Of a stretch of 64,000 nt of DNA, positions 1 through 11,689 are shown one piece after another (within the stretch, counting starts at the first letter, position 1; every line of letters begins with the position of its first letter). The notes below the pieces were generated by a model. It did not search any database, was not told where the DNA came from, and was given only the letters and a program-made list of their open reading frames with translations. The stretch is from assembly GCA_003993805.1 (NCBI GenBank), contig RSEF01000001.1, positions 153,285,781-153,349,780 of the forward strand, given 5' to 3'. The DNA is from Himantopus leucocephalus (taxonomy: Eukaryota; Chordata; Aves; Charadriiformes; Recurvirostridae). A program made the position numbers and the translations under genes.

Positions 1-199
1 GCAGAAAGATTACAGCTGCCAGCCGGGGGAGCGGATTGCTGCCTGGCTGCTCTAATGCTGGGATAGAGGGCCAACAGTCAGGAATTAGAGGATAGGAAAG
101 CCCAACAGCTGGGATCCCTCACTAGGGACTGGAGAATTGACAGAGGAGTTGGAAAAGAGGCAACAATCCACAATCTTTAGAGGTGGCTTCTGTCAAGTG

Positions 200-900
200 T
201 GATGGTAAGACGGTAAGTTCAAGGGAGATTTTGTGAATTACCAAGGGAAGTGGACTACCAATGAGGAAGGCATCCAGCACCTGAGAGAACTAGCAGTGCC
301 AGAAGCCATCTACAGTGACCTCAACAACAACCAGGTCTCCAAAGATCATAATGACATCCTGTGTGTGTGGGCCATGTGGAGGAAGGTGGTCCAAAATACA
401 CCAGCATGATATTCCAATAGCTTGGCAATGATATATTGCCCAGATTCAGATACATCACCTGTCGAGAGAGCATCTTCCTGGCTTCAAAATATTGAAGAAA
501 ATCTCTCTCCCTCCTTGTCCCCATGGGCCAGTGCCTGGTCTGTCATGGACACCACATGGAGTCAGTTCCCTCTGGCCCTGGTCAGAGGGAAAGGGAGCCC
601 CAGGTGCGTGCCATGTGGCATTTTCCAGTTCTTCCTGCGTGACTGTGGGGACGACATGAGGAAGTGGGATGGTGACCTCACTTTTAAACTGGAAGCCAAT
701 GTACATGAACTGAGGGTGAAGGCAGCTGCTAAGAAGGGGCCACCCAAGAAGTCTGTCAGCTTAGCTGCTGCTGAGACAGAAGGTGGTGATCAGCAATCCG
801 CCAGATGCAGAAGGACTGAAATTGCTTCCCTTGATTCTGGTGAATGGACTTCTGCTCTGGCACTGTAAAGGTCAGACAGTGAATCCTGCAACCAGTAACA
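200..900 (+). pseudogene. Endogenous retrovirus, gag-like remnant
   Basis: A retroviral gag-like stretch lies upstream of clear pol remains in the same orientation. A readable piece near 350-500 includes DILCVWAMWRKVVQNTPA, followed by a stop and then NSLAMIYCPDSD. The frame is broken repeatedly, so no intact protein is possible. The gag assignment rests on its position before pol and on a general resemblance to gag of avian endogenous retroviruses; it is less certain than the pol call. No 5' LTR is visible, so the element probably begins left of the window. Confidence 0.5.
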
Positions 901-3900
901 GAGGGTCCCTACCTCTGGCTTGGAGGAGGGCAGGGGTGACCGGGTTTACTGGACTGTGTGGATTCGATGGCCTGGCATATCAGATCCACAGAAGTATGAG
1001 GCTTGGGCAGAGACCAGAGTACAGTATACCCTGGTGCCATCAGGTTATAAGAGCACAGAACCCATGTGGATTTATGGAGTGACAGGGGTATCCCAACAGT
1101 TTTCTGTACTGGAGCCTGAGTTGAGCTTAACAGGGTCAAGTGGCAAATGCATCCTACCATGTTACCACCTGGAAGCCCTGTNAAGGACCCAAAACGGTAC
1201 AGATGGGCTTTTGGTGTCACCGCTATGCATACAGAAAAGATTAAACTGCTGTCTACCTCACATGGCTTCTTGGGTGATCCCTCCATTGTGGACTTCCTGT
1301 GGGTTGAAGAAGAGCATGTGCCAATTGCTACTATGATGGTGCACCGGTGGCAGTATCGCACCAACCGAGACTCACTGGTTTGAATCTATGAGCTGATTCA
1401 TCAATTGGAGAACCAAGGAGTCACCAGCAAGACTCACTCACCCTTTAATAGACCCATACAGACAGTACAGAAGTGACAGAGGGTGGAGATTAACAGTGGC
1501 CTATTATGGCTGCCTTCAGCTCCAGTTCATATTCAACACACACGTGAAAGCAAACTGTGGTCTGCACTCTGCTGCCAAAGGGACTGAGAAAAAAGCATGC
1601 TTACACATGGAGGAGTGTCCAATACACCTGAAATCAACTGCCTCAAGAGTGGAAGCATAGTCTTACCGTTTGTCATGGACTGATCATCGGAACAGGATGA
1701 TGCCCCTGAGCATNTACACATGGAGGAGTGTCCAATACACCTGAAATCAACTGCCTCAGGAGTGGAAGCATAGTCTTACCATTTGTCATGGACTGATCAT
1801 CGGAACAGGATGATGCCCCTGCAATACACCAACATCACTGTGTGGGGCACCAAAGCAGAAGAAGTGTTTGAGAAGGGAAAAAGAATATTTCAGATCCTTC
1901 TGAAAGCTGGTTTTGCCATAAAAATAAGCAAGGTCAAAGGACCTTCACAAGGGATCCAGTTCTTGGGAACAAAATGACAAGATGAACATTGTCACATCCT
2001 CATGGATGTGATCAATAAGACAGCAGCTGTGACTCCACCAGGTAATGAGAAAGAAACACAAGCTTTCCTAGGCCTTGTGGGATTCTGGAGAATGGATATT
2101 CTATGTTATAGTCATCTTGTGAGCCCTCTCTATCAAGTGACCAGAAAGAAGAACTATTTTGAGTTGGTGTTTTAGCAACAGCAAGCCTTTGAGCAGATCA
2201 AAGAGGAGATAGCTTGTGTGGTAGCTATTGGGCCAGTCTGTACAGAACCAGCTGTGCAAAATGTGCTCTAGACTGCAGCTGGGGAGCATGGTGTCACCTG
2301 GGGCCCCTGGCAGAAAACAGCAGGTGAAACTCGAGGTTGACCTCTGTGGTTTTGGAACTGGGGGTATCAGGGATTGAAAGCCCACTACACCCTGACTGAA
2401 AAAGAGATGCTAACAGCATATGAGGGTGTTTGAGCTGCTTCAAAAGTTGTTGGTACAGAAGCGCAGCTCCTCTTTGCACCATGATTGCCTGTACTACACT
2501 GGATGTTTAAAAGAAACAGCCCATCTACGCGTCACACAACTGATGCAACATGGAGTAAGTGGCTAGCAGTGATTGTATAACGAGCTCAAATGGAGAACCC
2601 GAGCCACCTGGGAACCCTGGAAGAAATCACAGACTGGCAAGAAGGCAGAGGTTTTGGATCATTGCCTGAGGAGATGGCTTGTGCCCAAGAGGCACCACCA
2701 TATAATAAGTTATCAGAAAATGAAAGACTTTATGCTCTGTTTACCAATGGATGCTATCGTGTTGTAGGAAACCATTGGAAGTAGAAAGCTGCTGTGGTGA
2801 GTCCCACACAACAAGTCATTGAAGGACAAGGTGAGTCAAGTCAGTTTGCAGAAGTGAAAGCCATCCAACTGGCCCTAGAGATTGCTAAACAAGAAAAGTG
2901 GCCAGTATGCTGTCTCATGGATGGTGGCAAATGCCCTATGGTAGTGGCTACAGCAATGGAAGCAGGCTAGTTGGCAGCGCAGAGATAAACTCATCTGGGC
3001 TGCTGCACTGTGGCAAAACTTCACTGCCTGAGTGGAAAACATCGCTCTAAAGATATGTCATGTAGACGCTCATATGCCCAAGAACCATGCCACTAAGAAC
3101 ATTGAAACAATGAAAAGGTAGGCAAAGCTGCCAAAATTGAAGTGATTCAAGTGGATGTGGACTGGGAGCATAACTGCAAGATATTTGTAGCTCGATGGGA
3201 TAATGAAACTTTGGGACATCTAGGGAGAATTGCAACATACGGATGGGCTTGTGATCAAGGGGTGAACCTGACCACGGTGACCATCATACAGGTCACCATG
3301 AGTGAGAAAAATTTGTGACAATCAGGTGAGCCATGTGAGTAAAGTCTCTGCGGAATAGACAGTGGTGACTGATTTTTTGATATGGTGAGGCCTGGCAAAT
3401 TGACTATGTTGGGCCACTGCCATGAACCTGCCACAGCAAGTATTACATACTCACCATGGTGGAAGCAACTACCAAGTGGCTAGAAACGTGCCTGTAAACC
3501 ATGCTACTGCCTGAAACACCATCTTGGGCCTCGAAAGGCAAGTTTTATAGCAGTGAGGTACCACAGGAAGAACTGAGTCAGACAATGGGACTCGTTTCCA
3601 AAATAACATCATAGGCTCCTTGGCCGAGAAACTCAACATTGATTGGCTGTATCACATCCCCTACCACCCACAAGCCTTTGGAAAAACTGAGTGATATGTG
3701 GGCAGTTAAAGACTATGCTGAGAACATTGGGCACTGAGGCATGGAAGCACTGGAATTTAAATTTAGCAGAAGCCACTAGAGGATCTGCTAACCATCCTGG
3801 TACTGCCCAAACAAAGCCCCTGTATACTGTGGGAGAAGATGAGGTTCCCGTAGTGCACATAGGGAAGTTGCTGGGGAAAGTGGTGTGAGTTCTTCCTCTT

Positions 3901-4260
3901 TAGGAAAAGGTAAGCCCATTCATAAGATTATCTTTTCTCAAGGACCTGGGTGTACTTGGTGGGTAATGTAGAAGGATGGGGAGACCCAGCGCATACCTCA
4001 AAGAGATTTAACCTTGGGGAAACATAATCCATGATGTGAATTGTGTCCTGTAGGAAGTAATGTAGCAGGAACTACCTGAAATGACAAAGAAGGAGCTTCA
4101 CAAGGAACCAGTGAGTGCAGCGATGACCCAAACCAAGCTGGTGTTGGTGCCCAACAATCAAACATGCTGCTTCCCCTGTCCTGAGTGATGACCTTGACAG
4201 TTGGGCCAAAATCATAGCCTGTTCTTACAGACATTTTGGGGAGTGACAGAAGCCCATAGA
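900..4260 (+). pseudogene. Endogenous retrovirus, decayed pol (RT, RNase H, integrase)
   Basis: This is a degenerate pol region read in several frames with many stops. The reverse transcriptase part is clearest at 1783-1975, ending in GPSQGIQFLGTK. The catalytic position reads QYTNITVWG, so the expected pair of aspartates is absent. An RNase H-like part follows near 2695-2980 (LFTNGCYRVVG, then FAEVKAIQLALEIAKQEKW). An integrase part lies near 3180-3700, with ARWDNETLGHLGRIA, GQIDYVGPLP, SDNGTRFQNN and YHPQAFGKTE. A 107-bp internal duplication around an N at 1714 adds to the damage. No env gene was recognised between integrase and the LTR. The element cannot encode working enzymes. Confidence 0.85.
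1602..1821 (+). repeat. 107-bp direct duplication around a single N
   Basis: Positions 1602-1708 and 1715-1821 are near-identical (two mismatches seen: CAAGAG/CAGGAG and ACCGTT/ACCATT). A short GAGCAT and the N at 1714 lie between them. This matches unmerged overlapping contig ends better than a real tandem repeat. Confidence 0.85.
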
Positions 4261-4505
4261 CTGGGGAAATAATATCTAGCTATTTGCTAAGGGACAGGGC
4301 ATATTAATTAATAAGAATGTATAAATCTGTATGTTGGATATAAAGATGCTTTAAGTATGTATTATAAGTTGTAAGTATTAGTAAGAGGGGATTTCAGGAA
4401 TGAGAAACAGATACAGTGGGATGGTCAGAAGATGTGTAAATGTATCAAAGTATGTGGGACCCGAGCATGACACAGATAGTATGGAATAAGTGGTGGAGAT
4501 TGCAC

Positions 4506-4912
4506 TGGGTCCGGCTGCAATGGAGTTAGCTAGAACAGTGTTGATAACACACCAATTTTTTGGCTGTTACTGAGCAGTGGCACAGCATCAAGGCTGTGTC
4601 TCCCACCCCGCCCCAACCATCCCACAAAGGCCAGTAGTCTGGGGGTGGACAATGGGATGGGAGGGAACACAACTGGGACAGCTGACCCAAACTTACCAAA
4701 GGGATATTCCATACCATATGACATCGTGCTCAGCAATAGCAGCTGGGAGAAAGGAGGAGGGGGTGGGAGGAGGCATTTGTCTTCCGAAACAACTGCTGTG
4801 CGTACTGAGGCCCTCCTTCCCAGCAAGTGGCTGGATATCACCTGCTGATGGGAAGTAGAGAATAAAGAAGAGGGGCAGTGATAGAGCAGCATGGTGGGCA
4901 CCTGGTGGTATT
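4506..4912 (+). mobile_element. Damaged 3' LTR of the endogenous retrovirus
   Basis: This segment shares diagnostic blocks with the two complete solo LTRs in the window: GTTGATAACACACCA, GACAGCTGACCCAAACT, GGATATTCCATACCATATGA, and a block ending in GATGGGAAG before an AATAAAG. It follows the pol remains in the same orientation, as expected for the 3' LTR. It is shorter than the roughly 585-bp solo LTRs and its 3' end is not clean, so both borders are approximate (start taken at TGGGTCCGGCTG, end near 4912). No target-site duplication was found. Confidence 0.7.
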
Positions 4913-4959
4913 TTTTTCCTGTTTGCTATCACAAATGGCTGTCCATTATTCAAACAAGA

Positions 4960-7580
4960 TTAACTCCCTCTCTTCTTAGAGGTTTACATCCCTTACCCAG
5001 GAACTGTCTACTTAAAATGTTTGCTTCTTGCCATGTCAGAAACCGAGGAGTCAGATGTTACAGACCACTGTAGGAAATTTAAATTATTAAGGACGTGTGA
5101 GTGCCTGGAAAGGGTGACTCCATTCTCATTCATGTGGCATGGAGGTCTGAGATGAGCTAGTCCAACACTGTCATCTGTTCTTGTCAAGCATATCTGTATC
5201 TTAGGCATCCTTTTCCTTTTCTCGGAGAAAGTTATAACTCTTTGGAAGAGACTTCTGTATTCCCAGCATTTGTTTTTCTGTTTGTTTGTTGGTTTTTTTT
5301 CTACATGAAGAAGCAACACTGCTTAATGGTTTTTTTGTTTTAGTATTTCCTAGTAGTGCAACTTCCTAGTAGCAATTGCCTTGATTCCAAGTATTTCTAA
5401 GGTTAATTCTAAGACTATGAGGTAAATTCTTACAAACCCTAGAAAAAGAGAAAAATGATAATATTTTGTTACTTGTCTGTCCTTCGATATTAATTTTTAT
5501 GGTCATTTCGGAGTGCTGATTCCAGGCCGACTCTATTTGTGGTGAAAGAAAAAACCCAGACAGATCCTCCAAGCAAGCTGGACTGTTGAATATTTCCAGG
5601 AGGCACCTTTCCATTTCATGGAAATTGGCTTGATGTGACCCATTCATCATGGTCTCCAGGAATCAAGCCAGGATAGGACACTATGTTGGGGTTGCAACAG
5701 AGACAGACACTTCACTGTAGCCTCATTCTTCTCTGCTTATCTCTTGCAGCATCAATCTTTTTTGTACGTCATTATGCTACAGTAAGGATGTGGCCACAGC
5801 TGCTGGGTACTGATACTGAAGAATCTTAACTACAAACAGTATGGAGGACTGACCATGAAATGTTATGCGAGATATTGGTCTCAACAGTTATTTTAACTTT
5901 CCCATGCTCTCAGTGATCTCTCCAGTAATGCACTCGAGACTTCTTGTCCTTCTAGTCTGCCCCTTTTCATATAACCATTTTTTTGTCCATTTTGTGCCAT
6001 CTATTCAGTCACTTTTAACCTTTTCTCCTTCCTTTCGTCATCCTATGTTCCTTTTTAGGCATTTTTTGTCTTATTCTCTGGAAACTGTCTGATCACCTTT
6101 CCTTTATAGTCTTTGCTTTATTCTTCTTGTCATCTCCCTCTGTCTGCTCTCATGACTACTCTGCTTTCAAAATCTCCCTCAGGTTTCCTACACATGACAG
6201 CAGCCCCATGCTGCAAGCACTCTCCCTGTTTTCTCATGGAAATGCTTGTCTGGAGTACTGGCAAAGGAGTCATCTGCGGCCCTGCCTGCTTAGAGGAGTG
6301 CTTGCTGAGCACCATTGGGCTTGCAGTGGGAACAGCAGGGCCTTGTAAGTGTTCATTTTCCTCATAAGAAATGACCGTTTCCATTGACCACCGCACTAAG
6401 GGGGTTTGCTTCTCAAAGGATTTGTGTTTCATGGTTGACTGACTTTTAAAACAAATTGCACAAGAAAGGATTAGTGTTGGGTTGCGCCTATGTTCTCTCT
6501 ATTGCCCCAGCTGAAGGTGCCCACGTATAGCCAGGTCCCCTGGCTTTTCTCTGGGCTGAAGGCAGGATAAGAGATAGAGGCTGTGGTAAGCCCTAAGCCA
6601 TTTGCCTGACCCGTGCCTGCCTTCTGCTCAGTGGCCAAGCAAATGGCTCCAGCAGCACATCTGTAGGAGCTTTGTGCCTCCAGGACCTCCCCCCTCTCCC
6701 AGACTGCTCTTTTGCAGACAGGTGTGGTAAAACTCCCCCTGCTCTGAACAGACATCAGTATTGAAGGTGTCAGAAAGAACACATACCTATGTCAAGCTTG
6801 TTAGTTGGAGGATCAGACCAGAAGAAACATATATGTTATTGTGTAAGTGGTATTTCCTCGTATTTCATTAGTATAAGAGATGATATAGAATCTATTAGGA
6901 TGGAACCCCCCATCTTTAACTCTATGCTTGTTTCTGCTTTACTTCTTTCCTTTTTTTCTCCTGGACAGTCTCACAAATGTCTTGACCTCTCAGCGTGTGT
7001 CTTCCCTGCTATGTAGGGTAGGGCCCCAAAGGGGACTTGAGCCCCTGGTTTCCACACTCCTCAGTTATTAGCTCACTCCCTAGCTCCCCTTTCCAAGACA
7101 GGTTTGCTATAAACCTAATCTGTCCACCTAAGCCATGTGAATACGAGCCAGCCAGTGACACTTGGCCTTGGAGCTTTCTTTTATTTAGAGATATGTGCAT
7201 AGCCTGTATGTTTAACTTTTTCACTAACAAAAACTTATCAAGGAAAACATTGCTAAACTTATTATCTAGTGTTACCAGATATATGGTGTGTCTTACTCAG
7301 CAGTAGCGATCATGTCCCTGGTAAATTGGATGCTAGCAGACACGAGCCCGTTTGGTCTTTTGTAGCAAAGCATGATCAAACTCAGCCTGCTCTAGAATGA
7401 TCTCAGAATCACTGTGTCAGAAGGAAAATACAGTCACATTTAAAAGCTGTGGTGTGCCTATAATAGTTTTTTACAGAAAGCATCCATTAAAAGTACTTTC
7501 AATTCTTACCCTCGTAGTCTGTACAGTCTATTGTCTTCGCTCTTAGGTTGCGAGTGCAGGATGCTGCCAGAAAATGTCAC
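4960..7580. other. Intergenic stretch, nothing recognised
   Basis: Only short chance frames are present, with no recognisable exon, RNA gene or repeat. There are some AT-rich and poly-T tracts near 5270-5340 and 6950. Confidence 0.5.
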
Positions 7581-7738
7581 CTGAGACCAAGGTTCCTTGG
7601 TTCTAATTTCCATCTTTGCCAGTGACTTTATTTCCTTGAGTGGCTTTAGGCAAGTTACTCCTGCCCATGACACACTTCCAGAAATGAAAATTTGAATTTT
7701 ACTCATAAGGTGATGTGAGGATAAACTGTAGTGCTGAG
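7580..7738 (+). mobile_element. MIR-like ancient SINE relic
   Basis: The stretch resembles the MIR core and 3' part: GGTTCTAATTTCC, then TTTGCCAGTGAC, then GGCAAGTTACT, then TCATAAGGTGATGTGAGGAT. The order and spacing fit a MIR element read on the plus strand. It runs directly into a CR1 3' end. The match is from memory and visibly diverged. Confidence 0.5.
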
Positions 7739-7838
7739 GGACATGGTTTAGTAGTAACTTGGCAGTGCTAGGTTAATGGTTGGACATGATGATCTTAAAG
7801 GTCTCTTCCAACCATAACGATTCTATGATTCTATGATG
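7729..7838 (+). mobile_element. CR1 LINE 3' end
   Basis: This is a 5'-truncated CR1 copy with the typical end: GGACATGGTTTAGTAGTAAC, TTAATGGTTGGACATGATGA, TCTCTTCCAACC, and a closing run of ATTCTATG units. The orientation is plus. Confidence 0.9.
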
Positions 7839-8040
7839 CTTATACATAGCAGACAAACTGATGCTTATACATTGTGGATATATGGAGAGTACCATACACT
7901 TGCTAAGCATACCAGGAGGCACAGAAATAGGAATAAAAACCTTACAGGGCATACCATGCAATGAAATATTCCTCTCAAATTGCTGCTTAAATGCAATTTT
8001 CCCAGAATCAGTTCAGTCTCTAGATCATTATTTTGATTTC

Positions 8041-8500
8041 TGTAGATGATACAAAACTGGGAGAAGTGGTTGATATACCACTATTTTGCTTCAGAGGGAC
8101 CTGGACAGGCTGGAGAAATGGGCTGACAAGAATCTTATGAAATTCAGCAAATAGAAGTGTCGAGTCCTGCATCTGGGGAGGAACTACCTCCGACACTAGC
8201 ACAGGCTGTGGACACACATGCTGGAAAGCAGCTTTGGAGAGAAGGTAATGGGCAAAACCTGAATTAATGGAAATTCAATTTAAACACAAGAAAACACTTT
8301 TTACTGTGAGGGTAGTCAACCGCTGGAATAGGTTTTTCCAAAGAGGCTGTGCAGTCTCCAATGTTGGAGATGCTTAAACCTGACTGGGGAAAGCCTGGAG
8401 CAACCTGCTGTAGCTGACCTTGCTCTGAGCAAGGGGTGCGACAGGACAATCTCCACATGTGCCTTCCAGCCTCAACCATCCCAAGATTTTGTGATTTACT
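8041..8500 (+). mobile_element. CR1 LINE fragment (end of ORF2 and 3' part)
   Basis: The first part translates in pieces as the end of a CR1 reverse transcriptase (DDTKLGEVVD, then a segment like RDLDRLEKWADKNLMKFS). It continues through the usual GTGAGGGTAGTCAACCGCTGG region towards the 3' end. It is plus strand, degenerate, and has internal deletions. Confidence 0.8.
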
Positions 8501-10740
8501 TTTTTTGCAAGAAATAGAAATCCACATATTTCTAGTCAGATTAATTTATAGAAAGGGTACAGAAAATAGCATTTCTTATATAGCAAAATAAATGTCAGAT
8601 AACACACGGAAAATAGCACAACAGGCAGTATAGACATTTCATAGTCTTCCTTGAATCTTGCAGAAAGCTTTAGAAATTTTATATATACACAGATTTATAT
8701 TTTTAATCAAATAGGCTAAACCATCAGCACAATTTTGCTTAGACTTTCTTAAGCAGAAAGCTAATCCAGATTTTGTATATGCGCTAGCATAACTATACCT
8801 AACAAAACTTGGCAAACATTTGTATTCTGCACAAAATCTCCTGTGGCACAAGAAAAAACAATAGACAACATAGAGAGACATACCTCCTTTTGAAAAAACC
8901 TTGCTCCTTTATCTTGTTTGGTTTTGGATCGCAGCAGGAAGGACACTTGAACCTGTAGTTGTGGTCATGCAGGCATCAGTGAGTGTTTTGCACTGCCAGT
9001 TAACTTGTTTTTACTGCATGCTGGTATTAAGTAGCAAATGCTGCAAGTCAGAAAGTGACTCAGTTTATCATTTCCCCTACTGCTTTTGAACTTCCTTAAA
9101 TTTCTTAATTTACAGATGTTAATGATTTCACATGAACTGATCGTGCAATACCTTTTCCTTCCTGTTATGTTGGATGAACTAAACATTAGTAGTCACAATA
9201 CGCAAACTCATTATGCAAAAATACATAAATACTCAATAGTCATAGTACATGACTATGGTCATAGAAATAACTCTCCTACAAATAAACATTTTCATAAATA
9301 ACATGTTCTGGAAATAACAGCAGTGTTGTGTGACTAATCCATGTTTAAAGTGCTTATAATATGGCCACTTAATTCTGTCAGGACCTGACTAGCTGTATAC
9401 ATCCTATATGACCTCTGTACCAGCCCTGGTTCTCCTTTGAAGAAGATCAATCCTTACCACGCGTTTGCAAACAGCCAAGAAAATTCTGTTTTGCGTATTT
9501 GTAGGCAAAATGGCAAGGAAAACATCCGATGCAAATTTCTGAAGTTTCTCACTGCCTGATTTTGGATTGGCTTTGTTTTTGTTCATCTTAGGCTACAATA
9601 TCATGGGTTAGGTGCAAAAGTGCCTGAATTTTCAAATTAAAAGAGAATATCCAAAGCATTTGCTGCTGATTTCAGTAATGTCAAGATCACAAAAGACTTT
9701 GCAGTCATAAGAGACTCAAAGCCACAATGTTTGCTTCAACTTCCAGCAACTTGAGATGTGGCTCTGGGTCCTGCTGAGTGTTAGCCACTTCCCAGTTTGT
9801 TTTACATGATATCTGACATGCAGATATGTAATCTTCATGTAATAGATTATTTTTCTTTCTTGCTGTTCTCAAATGCTTGTAGCAAGAGTGGTTTGAATTA
9901 AGCCTTACCTTCCACTCCCAACGCAGGCACCATAGCAGGAATGTGAACAATTCCCCAGGCTTCTTAGGAGTGAGACAGGATCCTTAGTAGTTAGTAGTTA
10001 GTCTGTTAGAGGAAGAACTATTTTTAACCCTGCTTTCCTTGAACCAAAATTTATTTTTTTTTTTGCTTGTGTGTGTGCTCAGATCCACCAATAGCAAATT
10101 ACTTCACAGATATTTCAAATTTTAAATGTCTTGCTTTTCAGTCAACACTGCTCAGTCTTGCCCACTTTTACCAAGTGACTCCCACCAGAAGGGCATGTTA
10201 ATAATATTTTCCATTTTAAAACTTTGAGGTTATGGATGAAAAGACTATAGATAAGTTGTGAGTAATACTGAAGGCAGAGCGCATGTGAGGCAGTGGCTCA
10301 GCTGCAGAATTTGGTGTCTAGAACCACATGCCTAGGATTGACTCAGTCCTTGCCAGCTTTTTCAGTACCTTGGGAACAGGACTGGCATGTTTCAGGTCTT
10401 CCACTCACTAAAGGATTTAATTTGTTTATTTTATGTAGGCTAAAAAGAACACGGTTAGAACATGTGTCAGTGTGGTCTGAAATTGCCTATTCATCAAATA
10501 TGCTCTGCTTGGGTACCACCATCCACCTCAGTGACCACTACCACCTTACGTAAGTTGTCCCTTCAACAGGCCCCACCTTCTCCTGGGAACAGTCATCTCA
10601 ACAGCTTGTGAACTACCACAGTCTACAGCCATGTGTTTATGATAAGCCAGCAACGATTTTGGTTTTGTTTAATTGTGCTTTTCTGTGGTTTATTCTAGTT
10701 CAGTATTGGCAATGTGAGTGGCTGAGACTCCCCCAAGAGT
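8501..10740. other. Intergenic stretch, nothing recognised
   Basis: AT-rich non-coding DNA with no recognisable exon or repeat family. A small interrupted palindrome (CATAGTACATGACTATG) sits near 9240. Confidence 0.45.
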
Positions 10741-10885
10741 AGTCAGGGGTGGGCAGAGACCTCTCCAGTTCTCCCAAGACAGCCTCTTCCAGCACAAGAG
10801 CTCTAAGTCCATNAGTCAGGGGTGGGTAGAGACCTCTCCAGTTCTCCCAAGACAGCCTCTTCCAGCCCAAGAGCTCTAAGTCCAT
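10741..10885 (+). repeat. 72-bp direct duplication around a single N
   Basis: Positions 10741-10812 and 10814-10885 are the same sequence with two mismatches (GGGCAG/GGGTAG and GCACAAG/GCCCAAG), separated only by the N at 10813. This is probably an assembly junction. Confidence 0.9.
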
Positions 10886-11384
10886 AGGTGTAGGGTGGTC
10901 TACTGGGATCTCTTGCAGGTGGTGTTCCATGCTGCTGATGTAGATGTTGCTAGCCAATTTATGAATAGCTTGTCATAAATGAAAGACAGAAAATTCACTC
11001 TATATGGTCTGAAAAATCTGTTAATAATAATGTCTCAGTTTAGCATTAACATTTGCAATGTTAGGAGCAGCTCCAAGAAAAACACCAGGCTAATAAAAGC
11101 TACAGAAATGTTACCAACCTTTCATAAGAAAGGAGTAGATGAGGCAATTGTGTTCATATGCTTCAAGAAGCTGCCAAGTGTTGTACAAAGCTCTTTTGTA
11201 ACAGACTAAGAAGGGCTGGTGTAAATCACAGAGTTCTAGGAAATATACAGCACAATTTTTCAAAACACTGTTTTTGAAAAAGCCATTTTAAAATAATATT
11301 ATATTTTTATTTTTTCCTCTTCTGGACGATGTAAATTCAAATGAGTAGTGGATGATTTAAGGGTTCCTTTTGGACTATTCCTTC

Positions 11385-11650
11385 AGCCTGTATGGGTCCA
11401 GACAGGGCCGGCAGATGGCAATCCTCATCTTGAGCAAATCAGCTGGTCACCCCAATTTGGTGTCATCTGCAAACATGATGATAATGCACTCCATTACCTC
11501 CTCCAGGCCGTTGATAACGAACTTAAACTGGATAGGTCCCAGGACAGTCTCAGCTTGTTACAGGCATTTACCCTTGGTAAAATAATATTTTCTGTTCCCA
11601 GTGACCTTCTTCTCCTTAATGTGCCCAGAAATGTGCTCCAAAAGGACTCA
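11385..11650 (-). mobile_element. CR1 LINE fragment
   Basis: The plus strand reads as the complement of a CR1 reverse-transcriptase segment. It includes TTGGTGTCATCTGCAAACAT and the block TCCAGGCCGTTGATAACGAA, whose reverse complements encode the conserved region around the FADDT motif. It is degenerate. Confidence 0.75.
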
Positions 11651-11689
11651 CACCATGTGTTTCCCAGGCTGATAGCCCACAGATCTCTG

